This document shows, piece by piece, positions 1 to 7,807 of a DNA stretch of 10,548 nt. The stretch lies in NCBI GenBank assembly GCA_031257735.1, contig JAIROC010000365.1, forward strand, positions 1 through 10,548, in the 5' to 3' direction. Position numbers and translations under genes: made by a program. The stretch comes from Bacteroidales bacterium (GTDB lineage Bacteria; Bacteroidota; Bacteroidia; Bacteroidales; WCHB1-69). The number at the start of each line of letters is the position of its first letter. The stretch's first letter is position 1. The notes under the pieces were generated by a model. That model saw only the letters and a program-made list of their open reading frames with translations. It had not been told where the DNA came from and ran no database searches.

Positions 1-178
1 CTTTATTCTCTTTGTTACTTTCGCTTTCTCCTATACTTTTGACTTGAATATCTTCTTTAAGCAGTTCGCTCAAAAAACCTTCCAAGACGTCATAATTAGC
101 TTTGTTCCTTAATAATCGCTTGAAAGCATAATCAAATGAAATAAGTACTCGTTTTGATGGTTGTTTTTCTTTGTTCAT
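1..178 (-). CDS. Rpn-family PD-(D/E)XK nuclease / putative transposase, N-terminal part (cut by window edge)
   Basis: The reading frame starts at ATG (178-176) and stays open for 59 codons to the window edge, so only the N-terminus is visible. The stretch around residues 10-50 (SFDYAFKRLLRNKANYDVLE, then a FLSELLKEDI segment) matches the start of the Rpn / PDDEXK_2 family, where 'FDxAFKxLF' precedes a 'FLxxLL' helix. Family members are RecA-independent recombination-promoting DNA endonucleases, are usually present in many copies in Bacteroidota genomes, and are often annotated as transposases. The catalytic D...E-x-K residues would lie beyond the window and cannot be checked. A TATCTTTG -7 element sits about 40 bases upstream. 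Family assignment rests on this short N-terminal match. Confidence 0.7.
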   Translation of the reverse strand, partial: MNKEKQPSKRVLISFDYAFKRLLRNKANYDVLEGFLSELLKEDIQVKSIGESESNKENK

Positions 179-218
179 CTCTGTTGTATTTTTATCTTAT
201 AACTCTCTTTTTGTTTTG

Positions 219-226
219 CAAAGATA
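219..226 (-). promoter_or_regulatory. Probable -7 promoter element for the Rpn-like gene
   Basis: On the minus strand this reads TATCTTTG, an exact match to the Bacteroidota sigma-ABfr -7 consensus TAnnTTTG. Transcription would start near 212, giving a leader of roughly 35 bases before the ATG at 178. A TTG (256-254, minus strand) lies 27 bases upstream of the -7 box, farther than the usual 19-21, so the -33 element is not convincing. Confidence 0.45.
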
Positions 227-285
227 CAATAATATTTTTTATACGAGATAAGACAATTTAGAATTTGAGAACAAATGACAGAAAA

Positions 286-328
286 CAGGAAAAAATAAAG
301 ATTATCATTCATTTTATCCTCTTTCCTG
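286..328. repeat. Imperfect inverted repeat (hairpin)
   Basis: CAGGAAA at 286-292 pairs perfectly with TTTCCTG at 322-328. An inner ATAAA (295-299) can pair with TTTAT (313-317), leaving small asymmetric internal loops and a loop of about 13 bases. It sits between the inverted-repeat element at 390-516 and the promoter of the Rpn-like gene. It could act as a weak terminator for transcription arriving from gldN, but it is AT-rich and the role is only a guess. Confidence 0.3.
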
Positions 329-389
329 CCAACGATGAGACGATACATGTACTGTCTTTACAATTGTCTGAACTGTGATTAATAAAAAA

Positions 390-516
390 GCTGTCTCAAA
401 ATTCCACCCACATCACTGTAAGGAGCCTAACAAGAAAATAATCCAAATAATCAATACTCTTGATTGTTTTCTGTTTCGTATCTCACAATGACGAAAGTCA
501 GATATTTTGAGACAGC
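390..516. mobile_element. MITE-like element with perfect 13-base terminal inverted repeats
   Basis: GCTGTCTCAAAAT at 390-402 is the exact reverse complement of ATTTTGAGACAGC at 504-516, bounding 127 bases with no credible ORF. The centre is also palindromic: AATCAA (449-454) pairs with TTGATT (460-465) around a 5-base loop, with AGAAAA/TTTTCT flanking further out. Small elements with 'gctgtctcaaaa' ends are, from memory, common in Bacteroidales genomes. No clear target-site duplication is visible at the ends. It begins 34 bases past the gldN stop codon, so its RNA form could also end the gldN transcript. It could be a repeat of another class; copy number in the genome would decide. Confidence 0.6.
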
Positions 517-550
517 CTCAACCCTGTTTCAAGTATGAGAGTTTATTTTT

Positions 551-1507
551 TTAGAACTCCCACATCTCATGTTCTCTTTTGCGAAGATCATTTGAAATCT
601 CTTCTGACTTCAAACGTTGATCCATCCCATTGACAATGTATTCATTTATTCCGCGATTATTATAAACATTTTCACTTCCTTTGACATAACTTGAAAAGCG
701 ACGCAGTGCGAAAATGTCATCATAAGTTCTACGTTGACCATTGTTTTGAGGATTGAACACTTCTGTAACTGCCAACATGGGTCTTATTTCCTTAAAATAT
801 AACCATCCAAAATTACGCCAACGACGGGTTGTTACAGATGACATTTCATCACCTTCTGGTTCCGCTGATGGATTCAATGGTTCATACCAAAACATAGGAC
901 ATATCCCTATAATACGCTCTTCTTTGACAGAGCGTTGTTTATCAATAAAATATTGTTCTTTAATAAGGTATTGATAAACTTCTCTTGGTCCCCATGCCGA
1001 AAACAATACTGCTTGTCCCGTATCTTCTCCCCATTCATTTACCAAATTTTGTGTAAATGATTCTCCCGTACTACTTCTAATACCCTCTACTGTATAAGGT
1101 GTTCTTAAATATTCATCGGAATATACTCGAATTGGATTTGGATTTGCTTCTGAAGTATCGGTTGTTACATCAAGAATCGCCTGCATTAAACTTTTCCAAT
1201 TCCCTTTTGTTTCTGTTGGAAAATATAATGGAAGGTTTAATTTCTCGCGTAAATCAATAACTCTCCAAGTCAAGTTGGAATATAATACATCTGCTTCACG
1301 GAGGGGTGTAAGAGCCATCGGTTGATAATTAGGAAGATGTTTTTTCTCATAAACACCGTCTACAGGAGGTCTAATGGCATCCATAACACCTATTTTTTTC
1401 GCGGTATCCGCACCTTGGGACGATCCAGAGCCTGTACTTTCAAATACCTGTCCAAAAGAAAATGTACTGAACAGAATAATAATTAATGTTAAACCTAATT
1501 TCTTCAT
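551..1507 (-). CDS. gldN: T9SS ring protein GldN/PorN
   Basis: This 318-residue protein is the periplasmic partner of the lipoprotein GldK. In Porphyromonas and Flavobacterium the two form large rings beneath the outer membrane that are required for type IX secretion (and for gliding in gliding species). A signal peptide is clear: MKK, a hydrophobic run over residues 4-17, then FSFG-Q with cleavage near residue 19-20. The mature part has the family segment LREADVLYSNLTWRVIDLRE (about residues 69-88), followed by KLNLPLYFPTE. The C-terminal part has the 'FGWLYFKEIRPMLAVTEVFN' region with NNGQRRTYDDIF. It is slightly shorter than PorN of P. gingivalis. It is the last gene of the porP-gldKLMN block, 24 bases after gldM, and almost certainly co-transcribed. 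No -7 box was found directly upstream. Confidence 0.93.
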   Translation of the reverse strand: MKKLGLTLIIILFSTFSFGQVFESTGSGSSQGADTAKKIGVMDAIRPPVDGVYEKKHLPNYQPMALTPLREADVLYSNLTWRVIDLREKLNLPLYFPTETKGNWKSLMQAILDVTTDTSEANPNPIRVYSDEYLRTPYTVEGIRSSTGESFTQNLVNEWGEDTGQAVLFSAWGPREVYQYLIKEQYFIDKQRSVKEERIIGICPMFWYEPLNPSAEPEGDEMSSVTTRRWRNFGWLYFKEIRPMLAVTEVFNPQNNGQRRTYDDIFALRRFSSYVKGSENVYNNRGINEYIVNGMDQRLKSEEISNDLRKREHEMWEF

Positions 1508-1531
1508 AATAGATATATTTATAATTTAATA

Positions 1532-3142
1532 TTATCGAATTCGAATTGATAATGTTTTTTGTATGTTTCGCGTTCCTGCAATACTTTGTATTCTTACCTC
1601 TGAAATCTCAAATAGTGTACCCGAAGAGGCTGATCTAATTCTACTTTTTACCTGATCCGTAAAATGTGGACCTGTAATATTTACAGGTGGTTCTTCTATC
1701 CCATTAATTATAAAAGTTACTTTGTAGGATAAAACACTCCAACGTAATTCATAATTAAAGTCAGGGGACATTCTTGCCGTAACAAGAGGATTTGCCAAAA
1801 TAGCCTCTTTGGCTTGACGTCCTGTTAAAATATTAGCTCCCACGAAAACTGTTGGTTCAGGAACAGACTTTACCCGAAAAGTAGTTTGACCCATATTTTG
1901 TGTTTTTCCGCCTCCCATATCTGCGGCTACAGTTACGGTAACTTCTTTTCCTGCCAATGTAGCGGGAACAGTTACATCATAACGTCCGCCTCCTAATGAG
2001 CTTGCTGTAGCTCCTCCCCAGGAAATACGTAATTTTTCTGGAGCTACAGGAGCTGCTATAGATACAGGATTAGGAATTCCTGCATAAAAAACATTCATTT
2101 TTTCAGCAGCAACTGCCGCAGAAGGTTTAGTAACTGTATACGAACTATTGAAATTATGATATTGATCTTTACCATCAGGTCCAACTAATTTTATCATTCC
2201 TGCAAATTTCTGATCACCTATACCGCCTGTAGGTATTTTGAGATGAACCACTCCGCTAACGCCTTCAATAACATTCAGACTGTTAATCATACTTTCCGAA
2301 ACGCTATCGCGTCCCATTTGCCAATAAACGGTTGGATTTTGACGATCATCGTATGCTGCAACAATAATATCAGCATCATAACTATCTCCAGAAAATACAA
2401 TACGACTGTTAGGTATTACTTTGGCAGATACTTGATTAAATTTGTGGCTTCCTGCATCAATAGCGCTATATAGATAATTTACCACTTCAAATTCTATATT
2501 TCGGATTTCACCAATCAACTTATTTAAAAGCGTATAACATGCTGCTGCAACGGTATGGTCAAAATTATGTTTTTCCCAACCTTCTTCTTTTCCATCATTA
2601 TTTTTAAAGGAACCTTCCGTATTCAATCCCATAGGAATTTTATATGCTGTATCTCCTACTATTCTTTTTATTTCGGCTTTATATTCCAATATTTTTTTAT
2701 GCATGTCATAAGCTTTTCCATCCTCGGCTGTTCCCATAAAATAAAGGGATGGTTTACTATAGTTATCTTTGGCGCTCATCTTATCCAAGGATGTTACCTT
2801 TGCTTCTTCTATTGTAATATCGTCTACGACAGAATGCATTTCCCATTTAATATACTGTATATAATCAATAAATTCATTGGATAAACTACGGATTTCTTTT
2901 GCTTTATCATTAAAAGGTTTTGCCTTTTCTGGTTCTGCTTCTTCTGCTGCAGCAAACAAGGCATAACTCTGGTTCACTTTGGTATCAAAGTTCGTCGTTG
3001 TTTGTTCCATTGCCTCATTTACAACAACAAACGCATCCAAAATATCTTTAGACACATTCAATGCCAACATTGCAGTAAGAACAAGGTACATCATACTTAT
3101 CATTCTCTGCCTCGGGGTTTCCGGACAATTTGTTGCTCCCAT
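1532..3142 (-). CDS. gldM: T9SS inner-membrane motor / periplasmic shaft protein GldM/PorM
   Basis: At 536 residues this has the usual length for GldM. The protein is anchored by one N-terminal helix and reaches across the periplasm as a dimer of four stacked domains, passing energy from the GldL motor to the GldK-GldN ring. The start MGATNCPETPRQRMISMMYL, followed by a hydrophobic helix to about residue 31 and NVSKDILDAF, is the family hallmark (ETPRQ-K/R-MIxMMYLVLTAxLALNVSK), so this start is well supported. The N-terminus is not a cleavable signal peptide. The first periplasmic part (about 40-230) is helical with many Lys/Glu. The rest is beta-rich, with Gly/Pro/Val-rich segments such as the one around FYAGIPNPVSIAAP. 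The gene follows gldL after 59 bases and precedes gldN by 24. Confidence 0.95.
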   Translation of the reverse strand: MGATNCPETPRQRMISMMYLVLTAMLALNVSKDILDAFVVVNEAMEQTTTNFDTKVNQSYALFAAAEEAEPEKAKPFNDKAKEIRSLSNEFIDYIQYIKWEMHSVVDDITIEEAKVTSLDKMSAKDNYSKPSLYFMGTAEDGKAYDMHKKILEYKAEIKRIVGDTAYKIPMGLNTEGSFKNNDGKEEGWEKHNFDHTVAAACYTLLNKLIGEIRNIEFEVVNYLYSAIDAGSHKFNQVSAKVIPNSRIVFSGDSYDADIIVAAYDDRQNPTVYWQMGRDSVSESMINSLNVIEGVSGVVHLKIPTGGIGDQKFAGMIKLVGPDGKDQYHNFNSSYTVTKPSAAVAAEKMNVFYAGIPNPVSIAAPVAPEKLRISWGGATASSLGGGRYDVTVPATLAGKEVTVTVAADMGGGKTQNMGQTTFRVKSVPEPTVFVGANILTGRQAKEAILANPLVTARMSPDFNYELRWSVLSYKVTFIINGIEEPPVNITGPHFTDQVKSRIRSASSGTLFEISEVRIQSIAGTRNIQKTLSIRIR

Positions 3143-3201
3143 ATATTCTGTTTATATTTTTAATTATACAACTTAATTAATTAACATAATAGCAGACAAG
3201 A

Positions 3202-4080
3202 CTACTTGCTCATAGCTGCTAACATATTTCCATAAATATCATTCAATTTGCTGACATTTTTGGATAACATATCAATTTGTTCTTTATATGCAATAACTTG
3301 CGATGCTGATTGCGATAAATGTTCAGTTGTAGTTCTCATTTGAGCATCTAATTCTTTAGAAGCATCTAAGGCTTCCGTTGTCGTTTGAAGTTGTAATTCA
3401 TATACTGCATTGATGGCAGACAAATTTTTGGATAAACGACTTACACCTTCCATGTATTCGGAATCAGTATCCATTGTTTGTACAGTTTGTTCATATACAG
3501 TAGCTAATTTATCCATTGCTTCTGTAGCCTTTTCTAATTTTTGAAAATATTCAGAAGCGGCATTTGAATTATGACCAACTGCTTCAGCTGTTTTTTCATA
3601 AGATTGACCTAAATTACGGATAGATTCAGTTGCTTTGGATAAGCTGGAAACAAAGCTATCTGTAGCCGCAACAGAATTGGAAACTCCTGAAAGTTGTTTT
3701 GCATTTTCCCCAAGGTTTTTCATCCCTGATACTAAACTTTCCAATAATTCAGGTCCCACTTTTGCTTCTTCCAAAGCACGATCTAATTGTTGGGTTATTG
3801 TTCCCTGTGCAAATTTCTTTGGTTTTTTTTCATCATCATGCCCCATTGCTAATTGCGGATATACCAATGACCAATTATATTCGACATGCAATGGCTCAAA
3901 AGCCGAAAAGAAAAATATAATAGATTCTGTTCCCATTCCTACTAATAGCATATAATCTGCGCCCGGATAGTGTAATATTTTAAACAACGCACCCATAATT
4001 ACAACTGCAGCTCCTATACCATACAATTTTGCCATAAAATTTTTATACCCTTTACTTCTTACTAATTCATTTAGTCCCAT
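3202..4080 (-). CDS. gldL: T9SS inner-membrane motor protein GldL/PorL
   Basis: This 292-residue protein is the proton-channel half of the GldLM motor, which in Flavobacterium forms a GldL5-GldM2 complex. Two membrane helices span roughly residues 17-36 (KLYGIGAAVVIMGALFKILH) and 43-61. The motif GTESIIFFFSAFEP places an acidic residue, E52, inside the second helix, and E62 ten residues later. K34 and H37 lie at the end of the first helix. By motif these match the conserved charged residues shown to matter for proton flow in F. johnsoniae GldL (E49, E59, K27, H30 as I recall). From about residue 85 on the protein is a long Ala/Glu/Lys/Ser-rich cytoplasmic region with coiled-coil character, as usual in the family. 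It lies 77 bases after gldK and 59 before gldM. Confidence 0.95.
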   Translation of the reverse strand: MGLNELVRSKGYKNFMAKLYGIGAAVVIMGALFKILHYPGADYMLLVGMGTESIIFFFSAFEPLHVEYNWSLVYPQLAMGHDDEKKPKKFAQGTITQQLDRALEEAKVGPELLESLVSGMKNLGENAKQLSGVSNSVAATDSFVSSLSKATESIRNLGQSYEKTAEAVGHNSNAASEYFQKLEKATEAMDKLATVYEQTVQTMDTDSEYMEGVSRLSKNLSAINAVYELQLQTTTEALDASKELDAQMRTTTEHLSQSASQVIAYKEQIDMLSKNVSKLNDIYGNMLAAMSK

Positions 4081-4157
4081 AATATGATTTTTTAATTTAG
4101 TTTTTAATAATTTTTTTAATTAATGATTGTTTTATTTTTTACTTGTTTTATTTCATT

Positions 4158-5606
4158 CTAATATACATTGGATGCTGTTTTTAGATTATCTCCTTTAACG
4201 CGTCCTAAATAAGATTGCACACATCTAAATCCTACATAACTTTTACCTGTATCTTGATACTCATAAGAACGAGCAGCATTGTGAAGAAAATAACTTATAT
4301 CTTTCCACGAACCACCGCGTATCACTTTTCTTTTCATTACTTCAGAATCACTTTTTTTTGCATAATATGAATATTGCATATTAAGGTCATGAGCAAATTT
4401 ATACGCTGATTCATTAAAAGCGTCGTTACACCATTCGGCAACATTACCTGCCATATCATACAAACCCCAATCATTAGGATGATAATGCGCTACCATAATA
4501 GGTTCTACACCTCCATCTGCTGAATAATTACCTCTTTGGGGTTTGAAATTTGCCAAGAAACATCCATTTATATTGTTAGTGTACGGACCTCCCCATGGAT
4601 AATCATTTGCATGAAAATATCCTCTCGAGGCATATTCCCATTCAGCTTCATTGGGTAAACGGAATTCATCTTCATATACCCAGTCTTTTTGACTACCTAA
4701 ATAGACATTACGCAGGTGTGTTCGCCATGCGCAAAAAGCGTTTGCCTGTCTCCAACTTACCCCCACTACAGGATAATTATCGTATTGTGGATGCCAAAAA
4801 TAATTACGTGCTAAAGGCTCATTAAAAGAATATGCAAAATCAAATATCCAACATAATGTATCTGGATAGATATTGATACTTTCTCTTTTTATAAAAGCTC
4901 TTTTCCCTTGCGAATAAGCCACAGGACGATTTTGGAACATTCCCTGATCATCTGTTTGAGGATCTATATTATCAAAATCTTTAAATGCAGCTCCCATTAC
5001 ATCTGGGTCTTCTGGGTCTCGGTAATTACGAATATCGACCCACCAATATTCAAAATTTAAAACTTTTACATTCAAGTCAATTGGAGCATAATGATAATAA
5101 CGTTCATTTCCAAGAGGTGAACTAAAAATCGGCGCTAATGCAGCTCGATATTCTTCATTTGTAGAATTCCAATCAATTTTTGTTTTCCAATTAATAAGTC
5201 TGGGTTCAACAGGTTCTCCTTCGGATTCATGTCCTTTACCATAAGTAACAAAATGGGCATATTCTTCTTCATCTTCAAGACCTGCATTCCCTAATAATAT
5301 ATGGGCAATGGAGTCTCGCACCCAATCTACAAATTGACGATATTCGTTATTTGTTATTTCAGTTTCATCCATATAAAATGAATTTACTGTAATATTTTTT
5401 GGAGTGGAAGTTAAAGAATAGGCGGCATCCTGTGTACCTGCTCCTAATAAAAAATGTCCCTGTTCTATAAATTTCATTCCATACGGATTTTCATCAACAA
5501 ATGTTGGACGATCTTTTACTCCTACCAATTGTCCATTCCCTGAATTATTACATGCGTTAATTATTAATGCTATTGCTATCAACGTTAAATAAAATGACTT
5601 CTTCAT
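4158..5606 (-). CDS. gldK: T9SS outer-membrane lipoprotein GldK/PorK
   Basis: This 482-residue lipoprotein anchors the GldK-GldN periplasmic ring to the inner face of the outer membrane. The signal peptide ends in a lipobox-like IINAC with the acylated Cys at residue 19, followed by NNSGNG. The rest is a formylglycine-generating-enzyme (FGE-sulfatase) fold. It starts at GMKFIEQGHFLLGAGT (about 43-57), then SFYMDETEITNNEYRQFVDW, RLPNEAEWEYASRG (316-329), DMAGNVAEW (384-392), GGSW (431-434) and the terminal GFRCV (459-463). The region between GGSW and GFRC has no cysteine, so the Cys pair of true FGE enzymes is absent; the fold is used structurally, as in other GldK proteins. Length is close to PorK of P. 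gingivalis. The gap from porP is 56 bases. Confidence 0.95.
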   Translation of the reverse strand: MKKSFYLTLIAIALIINACNNSGNGQLVGVKDRPTFVDENPYGMKFIEQGHFLLGAGTQDAAYSLTSTPKNITVNSFYMDETEITNNEYRQFVDWVRDSIAHILLGNAGLEDEEEYAHFVTYGKGHESEGEPVEPRLINWKTKIDWNSTNEEYRAALAPIFSSPLGNERYYHYAPIDLNVKVLNFEYWWVDIRNYRDPEDPDVMGAAFKDFDNIDPQTDDQGMFQNRPVAYSQGKRAFIKRESINIYPDTLCWIFDFAYSFNEPLARNYFWHPQYDNYPVVGVSWRQANAFCAWRTHLRNVYLGSQKDWVYEDEFRLPNEAEWEYASRGYFHANDYPWGGPYTNNINGCFLANFKPQRGNYSADGGVEPIMVAHYHPNDWGLYDMAGNVAEWCNDAFNESAYKFAHDLNMQYSYYAKKSDSEVMKRKVIRGGSWKDISYFLHNAARSYEYQDTGKSYVGFRCVQSYLGRVKGDNLKTASNVY

Positions 5607-5662
5607 ATTTCTGACAATTTTGTTTATTCAATTTCTAATTCTAAATGCTTTATCTATGTTAT

Positions 5663-6679
5663 CTATCTACTATATTCAATAGGTTTATTTCCTAATAATC
5701 TTGTTCCCTTATACCCATAAATGGATGGCTTTGTTACAATATTGAAGCAATATTTTAAACAAAACTCATATCCACCGAAACTTCTTCCGTATCTTATCAT
5801 CTTGGATGTGTTTATATCATACGAGCCAATAACTTCCAATCCGCGCATTGCCGTTGATGAATTTACAAATGGTTTTGCCCCTATAATCAAAGCAATAGCA
5901 TCTACTACTCGATAGCTTGCTCCAAACCATAATAAATTATTGTAATCAGCTAATAAGGTAAGGTCTAATTGAACCATTGTCAAGTCTGTTTTTAATAACA
6001 CACTTGGTTTCAATGTCCAATCAGGATTGGAAGGAAGTGTAAAAGAATATCCTCCCAATGCATAAAAGTGTCTTGCTCCTCTTTGATAAACTTTATCGCC
6101 TCCAATGGCAGAGATCAATTGAGTTGCGCTAATACCTGCGTACCATTTATCCTGCATTTGATAATGAGCTCCAAAAGAAAAATCAACATACATATCATTA
6201 TCTGCCAAATCGCCTTGTATTAATGGATCTATACTACCAGTACCGCCCCAATACTCGGATGTCTTAATTGATCTACTTAAAAAATCGGCAGAAAGTCCAA
6301 TCCCTAAATTTCCTCCGCTAATATTCATCCTAAAGGAATATGCCAATTTGACGGCTATATCATTTTGATGCCCATAAGCATCATTATATATTGATAATCC
6401 CAATCCACCATGCAATACTTTTACAGGAGAATGTATTGTTACCAAAATATCTCGGGGTGATGTTTTATATTTATCGCCTGTTTCTGGATTTATGTCAGTA
6501 AAACCTGCCCATTGTTGACGATAATGCAACGAGGCACAAATACCCGCATTTCCCGCATATCCGGGATTTACAGGTAGAATTGTATACATATATTGCGTGA
6601 ATTGCGGGTCTTGTTGTGCAAAACCGACACTTGCAACACCTAGTAAAACAATAAAAAAATAAAACCTTTTATTCAACAT
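5663..6679 (-). CDS. porP: T9SS outer-membrane protein, PorP/SprF family
   Basis: The start chosen is the ATG at 6679, giving 338 residues and a clean signal peptide: MLNKRF, a hydrophobic run over residues 7-20, and cleavage after GFA (residue 21). An in-frame ATG at 6697 would add only MIYQCI and spoil the signal peptide. The mature N-terminus QQDPQFTQYMY (22-32) followed by NPGYAG (38-43) is the signature of the PorP/SprF family. These are predicted outer-membrane beta-barrels that associate with the GldK-GldN ring and, in paralogues, with particular secreted adhesins. Alternating hydrophobic/Gly segments such as GGNLGIGLSADFLS and LWFGASYRVVDAIALIIGAK fit barrel strands. As the gene directly before gldK it is probably the core PorP, not an adhesin-specific SprF copy. 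Confidence 0.92.
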   Translation of the reverse strand: MLNKRFYFFIVLLGVASVGFAQQDPQFTQYMYTILPVNPGYAGNAGICASLHYRQQWAGFTDINPETGDKYKTSPRDILVTIHSPVKVLHGGLGLSIYNDAYGHQNDIAVKLAYSFRMNISGGNLGIGLSADFLSRSIKTSEYWGGTGSIDPLIQGDLADNDMYVDFSFGAHYQMQDKWYAGISATQLISAIGGDKVYQRGARHFYALGGYSFTLPSNPDWTLKPSVLLKTDLTMVQLDLTLLADYNNLLWFGASYRVVDAIALIIGAKPFVNSSTAMRGLEVIGSYDINTSKMIRYGRSFGGYEFCLKYCFNIVTKPSIYGYKGTRLLGNKPIEYSR

Positions 6680-6948
6680 AATGCACTGATATATCACAAT
6701 TTATTTTCATAACACATTCAAAAATATTTGCCTTATTTTCACTATGAGCAAACATTATATTTTGAACGCCCAAAATTACAAAAAATTTTTGAGTATTTCT
6801 ATTTCTTGCAACTTTTTTTTTAGTTTGGTTTAAAACAGCAAATCCATATTTTATGTAATATTGTATTACACAACAAATTATACATATTATAAAGTAATAA
6901 AATTTAATTACATTCATTTATTTATTCTCTATGTTTTTATTTTTTCTT
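6680..6948. other. AT-rich intergenic region between nadE and porP
   Basis: This stretch separates the nadE operon from the T9SS operon and is the natural place for the porP promoter. One TAATTTTG candidate lies at 6771-6778. A 12-base direct repeat TTTATTCTCTAT occurs at 6921-6932 and again at 6948-6959, where it runs over the nadE stop codon. No clear GC-rich terminator hairpin was found. A minus-strand open frame of 82 codons (6917-6669) is judged fortuitous. Confidence 0.6.
6771..6778 (-). promoter_or_regulatory. Possible -7 promoter element for the porP-gldKLMN operon
   Basis: The minus strand reads TAATTTTG here, fitting TAnnTTTG. A start near 6765 would leave a leader of about 85 bases before the porP ATG at 6679. 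No TTG is found at the expected 19-21 bases upstream; the nearest is about 30 away. The surrounding sequence is very AT-rich, so chance matches are likely. Confidence 0.25.
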
Positions 6949-7791
6949 TTATTCTCTATTAATTAAAGCCAATCTACTTATTGATACAGGGGTTTTTCTT
7001 TTATATTCGGTTGAAATAACTCGTTCAATAAGTGGATGTTGTTCTAATGTTTTATCTCCTTGAAGATAAAGCGCCAATATTTTATCTACTTCTTCGTAGG
7101 TAGGTACGCCAAGTTGTTCCAAATCGGAATTACTAATACCTAATCCGTCTGTAGGTACAGCTTCTATACATTGCATAAGGGCGTCGGCTTGTTCTTTTGT
7201 ATGTTGTTTACACAAAAATCGCGCAGCAAGATATATTTCTGTTTTCCATAAATGAGCAAAAGGCGCATAATCTCCCACATCTCCGTGAAGCGTCCAAAAA
7301 CCTGTTAAATATTCAGTAAAATTATCCGTAGAAATCACAATACCCCTATTCAATTGCGCTAAATCATACAGACATATCATTCGAATACGTGCCTTACAAT
7401 TTCCCATTCGCAGAAGAGACAAAAATTGATTATTCAGCTCTGGTAGCGCTTCCTTATATACATTATAAATATGAGTATAATCCAAATATTGAAAATCATG
7501 ACAAAAAAGAGAACCTATCGTCTTGGCGCGATCTATTTCGTCATCTTTATTAGTTTCAATTGTAATGGAACGTCCTATCAATTTTGTATTGGTAAAATCA
7601 CATACGGGACGCAGTAATACGGCAGCAAAAGCGCTATCAATACCTCCCGATAAACCTATGACCAATGATTTTAATTGATTATCCATAATATAAGCAGCCG
7701 TTTTTGCTCTCATTACCTTGATAGCATGTGATATTTCTGCTTCTGTCGTTAAAAACTGCGCATCGGATGATGAAAATACTGATAAAGACAT
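6949..7791 (-). CDS. nadE: NAD+ synthase, NH3-dependent type
   Basis: This 280-residue single-domain enzyme converts nicotinic acid adenine dinucleotide to NAD+ with ATP and ammonia in the cytoplasm (last step of NAD synthesis, EC 6.3.1.5). The ATP-pyrophosphatase loop GLSGGIDS is at residues 46-53. Further family motifs follow: GNCKARIRM (130-138, usually GN-x-x-AR-x-RM), STDNFTE (154-160, usually GTxNxTE), TLHGDVGDYAPFAHLWKTE (167-185) with the conserved lysine at 183, and PTDGLGISNSDLEQLG (213-228) for the usual PTADL...SDE.ELG. No N-terminal glutaminase (nitrilase-fold) domain is present, so ammonia would have to come free or from a separate glutaminase. It starts 16 bases after the DoxX-family gene and is likely co-transcribed with it. 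Confidence 0.88.
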   Translation of the reverse strand: MSLSVFSSSDAQFLTTEAEISHAIKVMRAKTAAYIMDNQLKSLVIGLSGGIDSAFAAVLLRPVCDFTNTKLIGRSITIETNKDDEIDRAKTIGSLFCHDFQYLDYTHIYNVYKEALPELNNQFLSLLRMGNCKARIRMICLYDLAQLNRGIVISTDNFTEYLTGFWTLHGDVGDYAPFAHLWKTEIYLAARFLCKQHTKEQADALMQCIEAVPTDGLGISNSDLEQLGVPTYEEVDKILALYLQGDKTLEQHPLIERVISTEYKRKTPVSISRLALINRE

Positions 7792-7807
7792 GATGTGTTT
7801 TTTTTAT

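Larger units (their letters stand above)
179..550. other. Intergenic stretch between gldN and the Rpn-like gene
   Basis: No convincing gene is seen on either strand. The stretch holds the TATCTTTG -7 box at 219-226, the hairpin at 286-328, and the inverted-repeat element at 390-516. The remainder is AT-rich spacer. Confidence 0.7.

Noticed and set aside
179..550. tRNA or other structured RNA gene in the gap after gldN
   Set aside because: The only structures found are the inverted-repeat element and a weak hairpin; no cloverleaf or known RNA motif was recognised.
2243..2884. Plus-strand open frames opposite gldM
   Set aside because: They are antisense shadows of a well-supported family gene, with no promoter or homology signal.
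6679..6697. Upstream porP start at 6697
   Set aside because: It adds MIYQCI before a perfectly formed signal peptide starting at MLNKRF (6679), so the shorter form is preferred.
6669..6917. Minus-strand open frame of 82 codons between nadE and porP
   Set aside because: It overlaps the porP start, consists of low-complexity AT-rich codons, has no recognisable motif and lies in the expected promoter region.
6921..6959. 12-base direct repeat TTTATTCTCTAT as an attachment site
   Set aside because: It is AT-rich and short, brackets nothing but the end of nadE, and no integrase or insertion is nearby.
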